Assembly: GCF_030929615.1 (NCBI RefSeq)
Contig: NZ_JAVFVU010000019.1
Location: 18,228 to 82,227 of the forward strand
From: Dyadobacter sp. LHD-138
GTDB lineage: Bacteria > Bacteroidota > Bacteroidia > Cytophagales > Spirosomataceae
Direction of reading: 5' to 3'
DNA: 64,000 bases
Position 1 is the first letter of the stretch. Each line of letters opens with the position of its first letter. The translations under genes and the position numbers were made by a program. Shown here piece by piece: positions 26,151 through 35,754 of this stretch. A model generated the notes under the pieces. The model was not told where the DNA came from. It worked only from the letters and a program-made list of their open reading frames with translations, and ran no database searches.

Positions 26151-28708
26151 AAGCTGTCAAGTTTTGCATGGATCCCGTTTCCGGCCACCCTGTTTCGTGC
26201 TATTCGTCCGTTAGGGAAACGAACCTCTAAGTCATGCCAAAGATTGTCCGCATACGGATTGATGTAGAACCATGCTATTTGTCCGGCTTTATGGATTGAA
26301 TGAACAAAGCCGCGTTTCTGAACGGATGCGTTAATGATATCATCGGCAAACTGATTTTCTGCGTTGATCCATTCGCCGTTATCGATCCGGTAGGAAAGAA
26401 AGTTCTTCGACCCGTCCTCTGGAATCTTAAACCAGGTATCTAAAAAAACTTGTAGTCCGAAACGACAAAGGTCTGTTCCTGCATTAAATCCATAGTAACC
26501 AACACCGTTGCGACGTGAGTAAGGAAAATCCGGGCTAGTAATCCATTGAGAATATCTTCCCGCGTTCGGGTCTGGATTCCAAGAACTGCCCTTCATTTCA
26601 TTCGATCCATTTTGAAACCAGTATGTTGGTTCGGGCGTTAGATCGTTAAATATTCTACCGGCATTAACCTTACCTGTGCCGCCCCACTGAACGAAAACTT
26701 TGCCAAAAACCTGCGAAAAAAAAGCAGCAGTAATGACCGTATTGGGATCGAGTGGTATTTTGCCCTGGCTGTAATATTTACCTTCGGGATAAAGATTTTC
26801 AAAGAAGATATTCGGTCGCCACTCATGTTCCCCGGCCAGAAAAACCCCGCCAGTGTAACCCATGTGGTCAAACAGCATCAACTTAAATGCCAAGTCGATC
26901 GGCTGCGCTTGTTGAATATCAGGCGGCCCCAGGTAAACAGCTTCTACGATTAAATTTGTCGTTGAAAGAGGCGCACCAGGACTGAAATTTGAGTAGGGCA
27001 ATTTGTCAGGGGAAAGACGAAACATCGCCTTAGATGAATCTGCCGAAACTTGTCCTAAGTGATACGAAGGGGGCCAGAACTGAAAGTAATTGAAGCAATT
27101 CAGGGATTTGATCCCCTTATCGTCAAATAACTTTTTCTGATTGTTTACAAAGCCTTCATTAAAATCTTTGAGCCAGGTCTTACTTGGATCAATTGCATGC
27201 GACTGCTCCATTGTCTCGCCTATATGCAGTGCATCGGGATATTGATGAAGATCGATCATCCGCTGTACTTCTGCTTTCGTTGGATGTTCCGAAGGTGTAC
27301 CTCCGAAAATTGTTGTCGAAAGCGGAACGTCGCTGTATGTCTTACCTTGGAGTCTCAGCTGAAAAGCCAAAGTTTCGTCACCGTTTGGACGTGGTATTTC
27401 GTGGTGACGAATATGCGTTAACCCTTTCCTCATTACTTGATCGATAGGCCAATCGCTACGACCTAGAACGAAAAAACGACCGTTTGGCAATGTGGCTTCC
27501 GGAGAAATGTCCGCCCATTGCGGCATCTGTAATTCGGGCTTGAAACTTGCAGGAATGTGATTTACGAAACCGGATTGAGAACCTCCGTAAAATCCGGTAG
27601 TTACAGCCGCAGACGCATTATACTGGTAACTTTGCCCTGCATTATTATCATAATATCCACCCTCAATAATCTCTTCGCCTTGCCCCGGCCATCTATTAAT
27701 TGTGCCTATTCCTTTTTTTGAAAGAAACTTAACCACCCTAAAACCGTTATTTCGCGCAACGGGATAATCTTTTAAAGGCGTTGGGCGTAGAACTACATCA
27801 GCGCCAACAATGTATCGGTATTCATAGTTAGCCCAAAGGTCGTTTGCCGTATTATCGGTAATGTAATCAGTATCACCCACCGTGCGGCGGGTGATACTCA
27901 TGTGATCGGGCATTCCCTTTGTGATCAGCTTATAATCCACGCCACCAGGGTCAACAACAGGTGGTGGGATTACACCGGTACTTTCGTCTTTGATAATGAA
28001 AGATTTAATGTCTGGTGCCGCTTTGCAGCTGACCGGTGTAAGCTTTATCTGATACGGCCCCGGACTTTGACCGGCATACGGAAACGAAAGAGTATTGCTT
28101 TCAGGATTGTAGGTAACGGACTTTACGGATCCGCCTACACTGTTAAGCAATGTTAAAGTAAGCGTCTTTAAATTTTTAGCATCAAAAATGACCGATGCGA
28201 CGCCCTGGCTGGCCGTGATCCTATCAATAGTCGGCAGTTTTTCGCAGTCCTTTAATACGGGACCGGTTTCACCTGGGATTGTGAAGGGATACGTAAAAAT
28301 TTTGGAGCTGCAAGAGGATCCGCGGAACGTCAGCGTGTAGCTGCCAGGCGGCAAGGGCTCAAACTGGATCCGCGGCTTGTTGTCGTCGGGTTTTGCGTCC
28401 CCGTAACGAACCTCTTTTCCTAACGCGTCCAGGATTGCCCACTTGATCCGGGCGACTTCGACCCCGTGAAATTCTCCGTTTAAACCAATGGCGGAAACAT
28501 TGGAAACACCCTTTAATTCCGGACCAGCTTTGCACGGGTTGATACCGGTTGAAGGCTGCTCACTGGAAACCGCTTTTCGGATCTGATCGATTACCCATTG
28601 TTTCCCGGCGATGCTGTCGGGTAAGGTAATGTCAACGTTTAATTTCTGGCCGACGCTGGCCATGCTCGTAAGCAGGACCAACAGCCAGATTGAAACAATT
28701 TTTTTCAT
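26147..28708 (-). CDS. Large Sec-exported protein in the tail/lysis region, function unknown
   Basis: 853 residues with a clear signal peptide (MKKIVSIWLLVLLTSMASVGQ). Residues about 25-250 look like three Ig/PKD-like or T9SS-surface-type modules (PPGSYTLTFRGSSC, PGPYQIKLTPVSC). The larger C-terminal part (about 265-853) is rich in Trp/Tyr/Asn, with WPGQGEEIIEGGYYDN, HEIPRPNGDE and LFDHMGYTGGVFLAGEHEW, and might be an enzyme or adhesin; no catalytic motif was recognised. It lies between a tail-hub gene and the spanin-like pair. A tail protein should not have a signal peptide, so it is more likely a late exported factor or a lysogenic-conversion gene. Confidence 0.75.
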   Translation of the reverse strand: MKKIVSIWLLVLLTSMASVGQKLNVDITLPDSIAGKQWVIDQIRKAVSSEQPSTGINPCKAGPELKGVSNVSAIGLNGEFHGVEVARIKWAILDALGKEVRYGDAKPDDNKPRIQFEPLPPGSYTLTFRGSSCSSKIFTYPFTIPGETGPVLKDCEKLPTIDRITASQGVASVIFDAKNLKTLTLTLLNSVGGSVKSVTYNPESNTLSFPYAGQSPGPYQIKLTPVSCKAAPDIKSFIIKDESTGVIPPPVVDPGGVDYKLITKGMPDHMSITRRTVGDTDYITDNTANDLWANYEYRYIVGADVVLRPTPLKDYPVARNNGFRVVKFLSKKGIGTINRWPGQGEEIIEGGYYDNNAGQSYQYNASAAVTTGFYGGSQSGFVNHIPASFKPELQMPQWADISPEATLPNGRFFVLGRSDWPIDQVMRKGLTHIRHHEIPRPNGDETLAFQLRLQGKTYSDVPLSTTIFGGTPSEHPTKAEVQRMIDLHQYPDALHIGETMEQSHAIDPSKTWLKDFNEGFVNNQKKLFDDKGIKSLNCFNYFQFWPPSYHLGQVSADSSKAMFRLSPDKLPYSNFSPGAPLSTTNLIVEAVYLGPPDIQQAQPIDLAFKLMLFDHMGYTGGVFLAGEHEWRPNIFFENLYPEGKYYSQGKIPLDPNTVITAAFFSQVFGKVFVQWGGTGKVNAGRIFNDLTPEPTYWFQNGSNEMKGSSWNPDPNAGRYSQWITSPDFPYSRRNGVGYYGFNAGTDLCRFGLQVFLDTWFKIPEDGSKNFLSYRIDNGEWINAENQFADDIINASVQKRGFVHSIHKAGQIAWFYINPYADNLWHDLEVRFPNGRIARNRVAGNGIHAKLDSL

Positions 28709-28778
28709 GACTAACAGATTTGATTATAGATTTGAAAATCAAATCTGCCAGTCATGCCGGTATTAGAGTAGGACGGAA

Positions 28779-30224
28779 TTAACGTTTAAGTACTTCCAAC
28801 TGTGATACATTAGATAGCGGCAAATTGGCTTTGATGCTTTGCACAAAATAATCCACCCCGCGGATATGGACCGCCATTTCATTGCCGCCGTGCCGGTGAA
28901 AATCCAGCCTGGCCAGCTCAGAGGAATTGAGCTGCACGCTGGGTGGCGCTGGAAAAGTACTACCCCTGAAAATCTCGTAGCGCTTCCAAAACTTATCTCG
29001 CAAATTGTTGGATCCATGAAACGACAACCTGGTTGTGCCGTATTCATTTTTTGCGGTCGGGGCGCCTGCGATCAAACCATGCCAGTACAATAGGCGCGGC
29101 TTGAATTTCTTTTCCATCTGGCCGGTCAGGCTGGTAATTCCGTTTTGTTCCGTGATTGGCAAGCCGGTGCCCGTGTCCATTTTCAGGGTTGAGAATTTTC
29201 CCTTCAGTGTGAAAAGCGTTTCGTCGTTGTACACTTCGGACGTGTATTTTTCAAATTCAGGGGGGACGGTTTTCATCAGGCCGTCGTCACCGTCCAGCTC
29301 CCAATCCAGCTCAATACGCCTGTCCAGGATATTACCCGGAAGAATGAGCGGGATTGTCCGTTCCGTTACGTCCATCACCGTAGGGATTGCTAACCGGCTT
29401 TCGGTATAATGCATGGTGATCACCCGGCGCTGTACATCGAAAAAGCTGGTAACGCCAAACGGGGGCAGTTTCAGAGCCAAAAACAAAGTGCGGACCGTAA
29501 GATCTGACGGCAGGTGATTGCGGTAGTCTAAAATGGTGGATCCGTCCAGGGCAAACGTATTGTAAAGCAAAAGGCGTTGAGCGGCCGGGTCATCCATGAA
29601 CTCACCCTGGACACGGAAACCGCAAATTTCGCCCAGCTTACGAAGCACCCAGTGCAATGAAAACATGGGTGTTTTCGGGGATCCTGTTTTATAACCAGTT
29701 CCGGAAACATATTCGTTGACTTTGCCTGTGAATCCGGGGACGGTGCTGGTGCTATAAAATTGGCTGTTCAAAATCGTAGGCAGTGCGTAAACCAGCTTTC
29801 CACCTTCCAGTTTTTCAACCGGGATGGTGGCATGGTTCACGGGCAATGCTTCACTACCGAACGGGATCAGGTTCAGGGGCACGTCCTGGTAGTCGCCAAA
29901 GAAGTTGCCCAGGTTTGAGCTGAAACTAATTTCATAGCCCGATGCTGTAACTTTTTCCAGATAGGTGAAACCGCGCTCGATTGTGTCACCGTCTGCGATT
30001 TTCTCCGTGTAATAATTTTGCGGATCCCCGACTGATTGCGGATCCGCGGCGTATTTGAAAATACGGTTATTAGTCGGCGAAAAGGGCACGGTAAACCGGT
30101 AAACTTTGGAACCCTGCACGGTTCCAAAGTCAAAAACGGGGTTGAATCTTTCCAGTGTAAAGCTGGTCCCCGGGAAAAGATCCAGCGGGGTGCCGTCAAT
30201 TAAAATGTCAATGCGTTTGTTCAT
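28779..30224 (-). CDS. Putative phage tail hub/baseplate protein
   Basis: 481 residues without signal peptide or membrane helix. Begins with a domain IDILIDGTPLDLFPGTSFTLE followed by GSKVYRFTVPFSPTNNRIF, typical of the protein that follows the tape measure in Bacteroidota prophages; the rest is beta-rich with VTSFFDVQRRVITMHY and TERTIPLILPG. By position (directly after the tape measure) and size it should be a tail-tip or hub component. Specific function is inference. Confidence 0.65.
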   Translation of the reverse strand: MNKRIDILIDGTPLDLFPGTSFTLERFNPVFDFGTVQGSKVYRFTVPFSPTNNRIFKYAADPQSVGDPQNYYTEKIADGDTIERGFTYLEKVTASGYEISFSSNLGNFFGDYQDVPLNLIPFGSEALPVNHATIPVEKLEGGKLVYALPTILNSQFYSTSTVPGFTGKVNEYVSGTGYKTGSPKTPMFSLHWVLRKLGEICGFRVQGEFMDDPAAQRLLLYNTFALDGSTILDYRNHLPSDLTVRTLFLALKLPPFGVTSFFDVQRRVITMHYTESRLAIPTVMDVTERTIPLILPGNILDRRIELDWELDGDDGLMKTVPPEFEKYTSEVYNDETLFTLKGKFSTLKMDTGTGLPITEQNGITSLTGQMEKKFKPRLLYWHGLIAGAPTAKNEYGTTRLSFHGSNNLRDKFWKRYEIFRGSTFPAPPSVQLNSSELARLDFHRHGGNEMAVHIRGVDYFVQSIKANLPLSNVSQLEVLKR

Positions 30225-30230
30225 TGTTTA

Positions 30231-30299
30231 AATGCTATCGGTGGTCGGTTGTCGGCCATCGGCGGTTTGAATGCCAATGGCTGACAGCCGACAGCCATT
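30231..30299. repeat. Degenerate GCCGA-type repeats in the tape measure/hub gap
   Basis: The 76-bp gap between tape measure and hub genes is made of imperfect repeats of tcggtggtcggttgtcggcc and gctgacagccgacagcc. It resembles the repeats at 3075-3190 in the chromosome. Confidence 0.5.
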
Positions 30300-30300
30300 G

Positions 30301-33300
30301 TTATAGATTGCTTCGTCCTGCCATTGCGGCTGCGTCGGCTGCGCGGTTGCTCGCGCCGGCAGCTGCCCAGGATCCGTCAGCGGCACGGTTCACGGCGCCG
30401 ATCAGCTGATCCATTTTTCCGGCAATGTTTTCCAGTGATGGTTTTTGGTCCAGTACGGCGTCTCTGGTTCCGGCTGTATTCTTGCCTATCGTTGCCATCA
30501 TGGCCTGGCTGCGCCCGATTTCGGCACCGGTTGCGGCCGTAGTTCCGTCAGCGTCACCGCCTTCGACATCGCCGTAGGGGTTCATGCCTTCATCGTACCC
30601 ACCGCCAGCATTAGCCCCGCCGTCTGCGCTGGCTTGTGCTTTGGCCAGCTCTTCGTCAAGTTCCTTTTGCTGTTGTTCGGCTTCCCAGGCCGCTGCATTG
30701 GCCGCATTTTTTGCGTCGGCTTCCGCTTTGCGTTTTTTGGATCCAAACAGGTAGGATTCACCTTTGCGAAGCGGCTCCAACAGGCTACGATAATCGCCAC
30801 CATCGTTACCGAAAACGGTTCCACGCTCGGCATGTACCGGCGCACCGTTTTTATGCAAACTCGAATCTAAAAGCGCGTTGATCATCACCCGGTTGTTTTT
30901 GTAGGTATTCCGGGAAAGGATCATGATTGGTTCGTCGCCTTCCATTTCGCCCACTTCTTCCCCCGTTTCCCGGTTGGTCAGGGCAATACCAGACTGGCCG
31001 TAACTTTGGCCGTGGCGTGGCCCCTGTGGCACACCGGCATTGCGGATATACCCACCCTTTGCCATACTTGGCGGCTGCTGGCTTTTAATGATCCCGATCT
31101 GAACGGCAGCCAGGGCGGCCGATGCCACTACACCAATTAGCCCGAGCGGGAAACCCATCATGGCAAGTGATTTCAACGCGGCCATCGCGGCATTAATAAG
31201 CGCCATGCCGATCTGCATTTTCTGCTCACGCTTCCAGGCTTTTACCTTCGCTTCGTGCTCTTTTTCAAGGGCGTTTTTATTGATTTTGTCAATTTCCTTT
31301 TCGTAGGTATCCTTGCTGATCAGGCCTTTGTCGTATTTGTCTTTCCAGGATTTAAGTTGCGTATCTTTCTCCTTGGTGATATTGGAAAGCTCCTTTTGTA
31401 GCCTGGCTTCGGATAGCTTTTGCATCATTTGCAGCCCGGCGGCCACACCCGAAAGAATTTCAGCGCCTTTGCTGGTCCAATTTTGCAAGCGCGAATCGTT
31501 CATGGCCTTTTCGCTGGACAATTTCTTATTTATAAAATCCATGAAGCCGGAAAAATCACCAGACATCAGCGACTTTATCGCGCTGAAAAAGCCTTGCTGG
31601 TTGTTTTTTCTTTCTTCCAGGTTGGTCTTTTCATTTGTTTTTAGCGCGTTTTGATGGGCTGCGTTGGCAGCATCGGTTTGGGCAATTCGTTGGGCATCGA
31701 TGCTACGAAGTGTGGCGGCCGTTTCTGCCTCAATCTGCTTTTTCTTGGCGGCATCATCACCGGCAAGCTTCATCAGCTGGGCGCTGGTTTCATTGGCTTT
31801 TTGCCTTTCCTTTGCCGCGACTTCCTCAATGCGGTCTAGTTCGTGCTTGCGTTCCAGCTCAATGAGTTGCAGGCGTAAGGCTTGCCGCTGGTTGATATGC
31901 AGTTTTTCGTTTGAAAGCTGCGTTTCCAGGGTTGTTTTTTGGGTGGCGTATTCTTTGGTCATCCGCTCGGTTCTCTGAGCTTCTTCCAACTTGTTTATTT
32001 CATCGATACGCTTTTTTTCGTCTGCGATTTTCTTATCGCTATACTCCTTATCCAGTTTTTCGATTGCTGTTTTGAACTGGTTACGGAGGGAAATTTCATA
32101 GTTGACTTTCAGCAGGTCGTCGGCCTTAGATTTGGCGTTGGTGGCAAGTTTTTCCGTCAGCTCAAATTCCAGCAACTTTTTTTTACGTGTCTGCTCGTCC
32201 GTAATGGCATCGATGTTCATTTTTTCGATTGCCTTGGTAGCCGTTTCATTGGCCTTAGTTTTATCAGCCGCCTCCTGGTCAGCCGCCTTTTTTGCCTTGT
32301 CCTTGGCGTCATTAATGAAAGTTGTATTGGCCGCCGTTTTGGTTGCAATACCTTTGGCGTGTGTGCCAGTTTCATTGGCGACAATAGCATCGATGGTTTT
32401 CTTTTCTTCGGCCTGACGTGCGGATCCCTGCTTTTGCGTCAGTGATGCAGCTGCGGTGACGGCCTGTGATTCTACCTCTTTAAAGCTATCTACAAACGTT
32501 GATTTAACACCGGCTTTAATCGTGTTAAAGTTGTTGACGGCATTTTGTTTAAGTTTTTCAAAAGTAATTTTGCCGTCCAGGAAAAGGAGGGCGTCGATTG
32601 CTAATTGTAGGACCGCAACCAAACTCGAAGCGACCGCCGTAACCACACCGAACACCTGCCCCAAAACCTGCATTACTACCTTGGTGCCGTTTGTCTTTTC
32701 GTCCAGGCCAAAAAACGCACCGATGACTTTAAAAATACTACTGTATAAGTTTCCAAATACAGTAAACAGCATCATGAAGGCGTCAAAAAGCGGCGTGCTG
32801 CCTTTGATTACATCACCCAGTACACCCGTGAAAGTTGCAAATCCGTCATAGGCTTTTATGATGAAAGGGTACAGCTTTTCAGAAAGGGCTACACCAACTT
32901 GTGAAATAGTTGCCTCAGTTTGCTTTTGTTTAAATTCCAGTGTGTCATTGTTTTTCGCAGCCATGGTATAGGCGGCATCGGTGCCGGTGAGCGCCGTAGT
33001 GAATTCTTTAAGCTGGTCGCGGTGTGTTACCAGGTGTTGGGCGGCCACAACGTTTTCCGTACCAAACATTTTGGCAAGCTCAGCCGTAGACAAATTTCTC
33101 TTTCCAAGATTTTCCAAGGCAGTGTCCAAACCAACGATTTGCGGGTTTAAATCATCGGCTGAACCCATCATTTTGATCAGCACGTTCCGGAAGTTAGTAC
33201 CTGCCTGTTCTCCCTTGATGTTGATCGTGGAAAGAGATTGTAAAGCGCCGTTCGTCTGCTCAAAGCTGACGTTGGCAGCATTTGCAACGGTCCCCGATGC

Positions 33301-34185
33301 TTTTAGCGCGCCGGTCATGTCGTCAATTTCTGCGGATCCGACTTGTGCACCGGCCGCGATGGCATTAATAAAACGGCCCGCATCCGATGCGGGGGCATTG
33401 AACTGGTTAAGCGCCCCGGCCATCAATTCCGTGGCAGGTGCTAAATCCAGTTTTCCAGCCTGCGAAAGGATAATCGCCTCTTTTGTCACCGCGGCCAGGG
33501 ATGCAGCGTTTTCCGTAAGATCAGATTTAGCTGAACCCATGGCCTGGTAGGCAGCCAGCATTTCATCACCGGTTTTGCCCATTTGGGGACCGAGTGTTTT
33601 CGCCTGTTCTTCCAGGTAATTGAGATCCTTGCCGATAATGTTTGTGTTCGCGGAAAGTTCCTTGGATGCTGCTTCGAATTTTTTAAAATTCTCGACAGAT
33701 CCTACGACAAAATCACGGATAAGTTGAAGGGCTTCAAAAACAATAGTGGCCGCAAAAGCTCCCTTTATCCAGTCGCCCAGGTTTGCCCAAACGGTTTTAC
33801 TTTCCTTGACTTCATCCGAAACACCTCTGACATCTTTCCGGACGTTTGCAAGCCGGTCGTTTACGTCTTTGAGCTCCTTTGTTTTTTCAATGTACTCGTC
33901 GGTTCCGGGTGTAAGATCCTTGATTTCTTTATTTAGCTGTCTGGAATAACCTTCGAGCTGCTTGACTGTCATCCCGGCGTTGCCCATCTCTTCACGGGTT
34001 TTCTTTATTTCCGCTTCGAGTGCTTTAACCTCCTGTTTGGACTCCGTCCATTCTTTTGTTCCCCGTTTAAGGTCCTCCTGGGATTTTTTGACTCGCGCTA
34101 ATTCGGCTTCCAGTTCGCCCAGGGCATTTAAGGCCGGTTTTCCGTTTATGTCCAGATTCCAGACCGAGTTTTCAACTAAATTCAT
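30301..34185 (-). CDS. Phage tail tape measure protein
   Basis: 1294 residues. Coiled-coil N-terminus (about residues 20-130), the phage tape-measure core domain about 185-400 (NTNIIGKDLNYLEEQAKTLG, SAEIDDMTGALKASGTVANA, GEQAGTNFRNVLIKMMG), long hydrophobic stretches (about 455-560 and 1000-1050, ALKSLAMMGFPLGLIGVV), a charged Lys/Glu/Ala coiled-coil region (about 600-900) and a Gly/Asp/Ala-rich C-terminus. It sets tail length and suggests a long non-contractile or contractile tail (about 190 nm if 1.5 angstrom per residue holds). No sheath gene is seen. Confidence 0.93.
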   Translation of the reverse strand: MNLVENSVWNLDINGKPALNALGELEAELARVKKSQEDLKRGTKEWTESKQEVKALEAEIKKTREEMGNAGMTVKQLEGYSRQLNKEIKDLTPGTDEYIEKTKELKDVNDRLANVRKDVRGVSDEVKESKTVWANLGDWIKGAFAATIVFEALQLIRDFVVGSVENFKKFEAASKELSANTNIIGKDLNYLEEQAKTLGPQMGKTGDEMLAAYQAMGSAKSDLTENAASLAAVTKEAIILSQAGKLDLAPATELMAGALNQFNAPASDAGRFINAIAAGAQVGSAEIDDMTGALKASGTVANAANVSFEQTNGALQSLSTINIKGEQAGTNFRNVLIKMMGSADDLNPQIVGLDTALENLGKRNLSTAELAKMFGTENVVAAQHLVTHRDQLKEFTTALTGTDAAYTMAAKNNDTLEFKQKQTEATISQVGVALSEKLYPFIIKAYDGFATFTGVLGDVIKGSTPLFDAFMMLFTVFGNLYSSIFKVIGAFFGLDEKTNGTKVVMQVLGQVFGVVTAVASSLVAVLQLAIDALLFLDGKITFEKLKQNAVNNFNTIKAGVKSTFVDSFKEVESQAVTAAASLTQKQGSARQAEEKKTIDAIVANETGTHAKGIATKTAANTTFINDAKDKAKKAADQEAADKTKANETATKAIEKMNIDAITDEQTRKKKLLEFELTEKLATNAKSKADDLLKVNYEISLRNQFKTAIEKLDKEYSDKKIADEKKRIDEINKLEEAQRTERMTKEYATQKTTLETQLSNEKLHINQRQALRLQLIELERKHELDRIEEVAAKERQKANETSAQLMKLAGDDAAKKKQIEAETAATLRSIDAQRIAQTDAANAAHQNALKTNEKTNLEERKNNQQGFFSAIKSLMSGDFSGFMDFINKKLSSEKAMNDSRLQNWTSKGAEILSGVAAGLQMMQKLSEARLQKELSNITKEKDTQLKSWKDKYDKGLISKDTYEKEIDKINKNALEKEHEAKVKAWKREQKMQIGMALINAAMAALKSLAMMGFPLGLIGVVASAALAAVQIGIIKSQQPPSMAKGGYIRNAGVPQGPRHGQSYGQSGIALTNRETGEEVGEMEGDEPIMILSRNTYKNNRVMINALLDSSLHKNGAPVHAERGTVFGNDGGDYRSLLEPLRKGESYLFGSKKRKAEADAKNAANAAAWEAEQQQKELDEELAKAQASADGGANAGGGYDEGMNPYGDVEGGDADGTTAATGAEIGRSQAMMATIGKNTAGTRDAVLDQKPSLENIAGKMDQLIGAVNRAADGSWAAAGASNRAADAAAMAGRSNL

Positions 34186-34193
34186 TGGCTAAT

Positions 34194-34229
34194 AAAAAAG
34201 GTACGCTACTAAATTGTAGCGTACCTTTT
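34194..34229 (-). terminator. Terminator between the moron gene and the tape measure gene
   Basis: A 14-bp perfect stem, AAAAGGTACGCTAC / GTAGCGTACCTTTT, 6-nt loop, with a T-run on the leftward strand. It lies 9 bp before the tape measure start, so the tape measure would need a promoter or antitermination. Confidence 0.75.
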
Positions 34230-34270
34230 GCAGGAAGTAGGACGGGAACTTGCGAAAAATAATCACTTTT

Positions 34271-35083
34271 TCATAACCAAGAATCTAACCAAATCACGAA
34301 CCGGGAATAGAGACTTTTTTTAATCACCCTTTTAAAATCCATTGTTAGACTATCGTCCATATAATAGGACACGGAGGCTAAATACTTTTCAGAATACCTA
34401 TTCCCTGTAATATCAGAAAATGAAATGTTAAGAGAAAGGGGCGGATAAACTGGTCTATTACCCAATGTGAAATTTAAAAACGATTTCTCCCCTGACCACA
34501 TCAAAAGATAATAACGACACAATAAGGCGTTTACAGTTTCTCCGGGTTCAATTATCGCAAATGAGGATTCTTTATTTTCTTTATAATTATCTATCGTCAA
34601 TTCTGTCTCGTGCTCCTTTTTAATAATCTCAGAAACCAAAGTGGTATCATAATTCCACTCACATTTGATGTCATTAGCTACATTTGTTCCGCTGTTTTTT
34701 AATTCAAATGTATTTTCTCTAATAGTCTTTGAAACATAATAACCTCTATCGGCTTCTTTCATTAAATATGTTAATTCTATTTCTCCTGGTGTAAGATTTT
34801 TCCACGTAAATACATACTCGGAAGGTCTAAGGTTAGGCTTATGGGAGGCAATTCTTGCTAATCTTGCTTCCTCTAACTGCCAAGAGGCAAAGAATAAGGT
34901 GGCTATGAAACACATTGCTTCAAGGGATGTGAAAAAGTTAGAAATTTTTTGGTCGTCTACGGCGCCAAGAAATTTAAAATATGGCCATTCACCAAGTAAG
35001 AATAAAAAGCAGAGAATTGTTGCAAACATCAAGGTGATTCCACCTATAATTTTCACACGCGTTTCGTTATACATTGAAATCAA
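34271..35083 (-). CDS. Two-helix membrane protein, moron-like gene
   Basis: 270 residues: membrane helices at about residues 10-29 (IGGITLMFATILCFLFLLG) and 52-68, then about 200 soluble residues with KPNLRPSEYVFTWKNLTPGEIELTY and several beta-rich segments. It has much higher A+T than its neighbours, lies between structural genes and has its own downstream terminator, which is the usual look of a moron. It resembles small two-helix proteins with a cytosolic sensor domain; role in superinfection exclusion or host fitness is a guess. Confidence 0.7.
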   Translation of the reverse strand: MISMYNETRVKIIGGITLMFATILCFLFLLGEWPYFKFLGAVDDQKISNFFTSLEAMCFIATLFFASWQLEEARLARIASHKPNLRPSEYVFTWKNLTPGEIELTYLMKEADRGYYVSKTIRENTFELKNSGTNVANDIKCEWNYDTTLVSEIIKKEHETELTIDNYKENKESSFAIIEPGETVNALLCRYYLLMWSGEKSFLNFTLGNRPVYPPLSLNISFSDITGNRYSEKYLASVSYYMDDSLTMDFKRVIKKSLYSRFVIWLDSWL

Positions 35084-35136
35084 GTTTTAGAGGATAGTTT
35101 TTAATCGCTGACAATATAGTTCACAAAATAGGTTTT

Positions 35137-35754
35137 TTAATTCCGATCATAAATCGGCTTTTCATAATATTCCTTCATTGCCTGCATCATAGTCGGTGGC
35201 AGCTTTGTCATGAGGTAACTAGATATTTCATTGTAAATCTCTACTTTATTAACGTTGTAGAAACCGCCATTTTTTGCGCGTCTGATTGTTTTGGCTTCGG
35301 ACATTGCGCGGCTCATACCAACAGCGATACGTGTTTTTGCTCTTTCCTCTGTGATTGTAGAACGGCGCCTTGCGTTACTGTGATAACCAGGTACGTACAA
35401 CGTTACTTGTTTCCCATTAATAGTGACGGTTTCATTGTTTATGAAATCCCTGACGCCAATTTCCTCAATATACTCCTTCAAGGCTTCTACATTCGGATAT
35501 CCTCCAAAGCTGATTTGTCGCATATCTTTAAATCGTCCTTCGCCGCGCATCCCCATTCTAAATGACGCTTGCAATGAATCGGTAATAAATGGTCGTTCTG
35601 CCATTATGGAGTCTTTCAGTGCGCCGGTTAACACCAGGCCTGCATCTTCCGCGTCGGCTTGCATTTTACGGACACCTTCCTCAAAGATTTTTTCACAAGC
35701 TTCTACAACAACAGATTCAAATTGCCTTAGAATATCATTATTTAACTCAGACAT
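35137..35754 (-). CDS. HK97-gp10-like tail completion/neck protein (putative)
   Basis: 205 residues. N-terminal coiled region then TGALKDSIMAERPF and IREEIGVRDFINNETVTI-like segments; RTRSRRATITEERAKTRIAVG-like basic region; ends in YNEISSYLMTKLPPTMMQAM. The pattern DAGLVLTGALKDSI is the one seen in HK97-gp10-type (tail terminator) proteins. Its place between chaperone-like genes and the tape measure fits. Confidence is moderate. Confidence 0.5.
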   Translation of the reverse strand: MSELNNDILRQFESVVVEACEKIFEEGVRKMQADAEDAGLVLTGALKDSIMAERPFITDSLQASFRMGMRGEGRFKDMRQISFGGYPNVEALKEYIEEIGVRDFINNETVTINGKQVTLYVPGYHSNARRRSTITEERAKTRIAVGMSRAMSEAKTIRRAKNGGFYNVNKVEIYNEISSYLMTKLPPTMMQAMKEYYEKPIYDRN

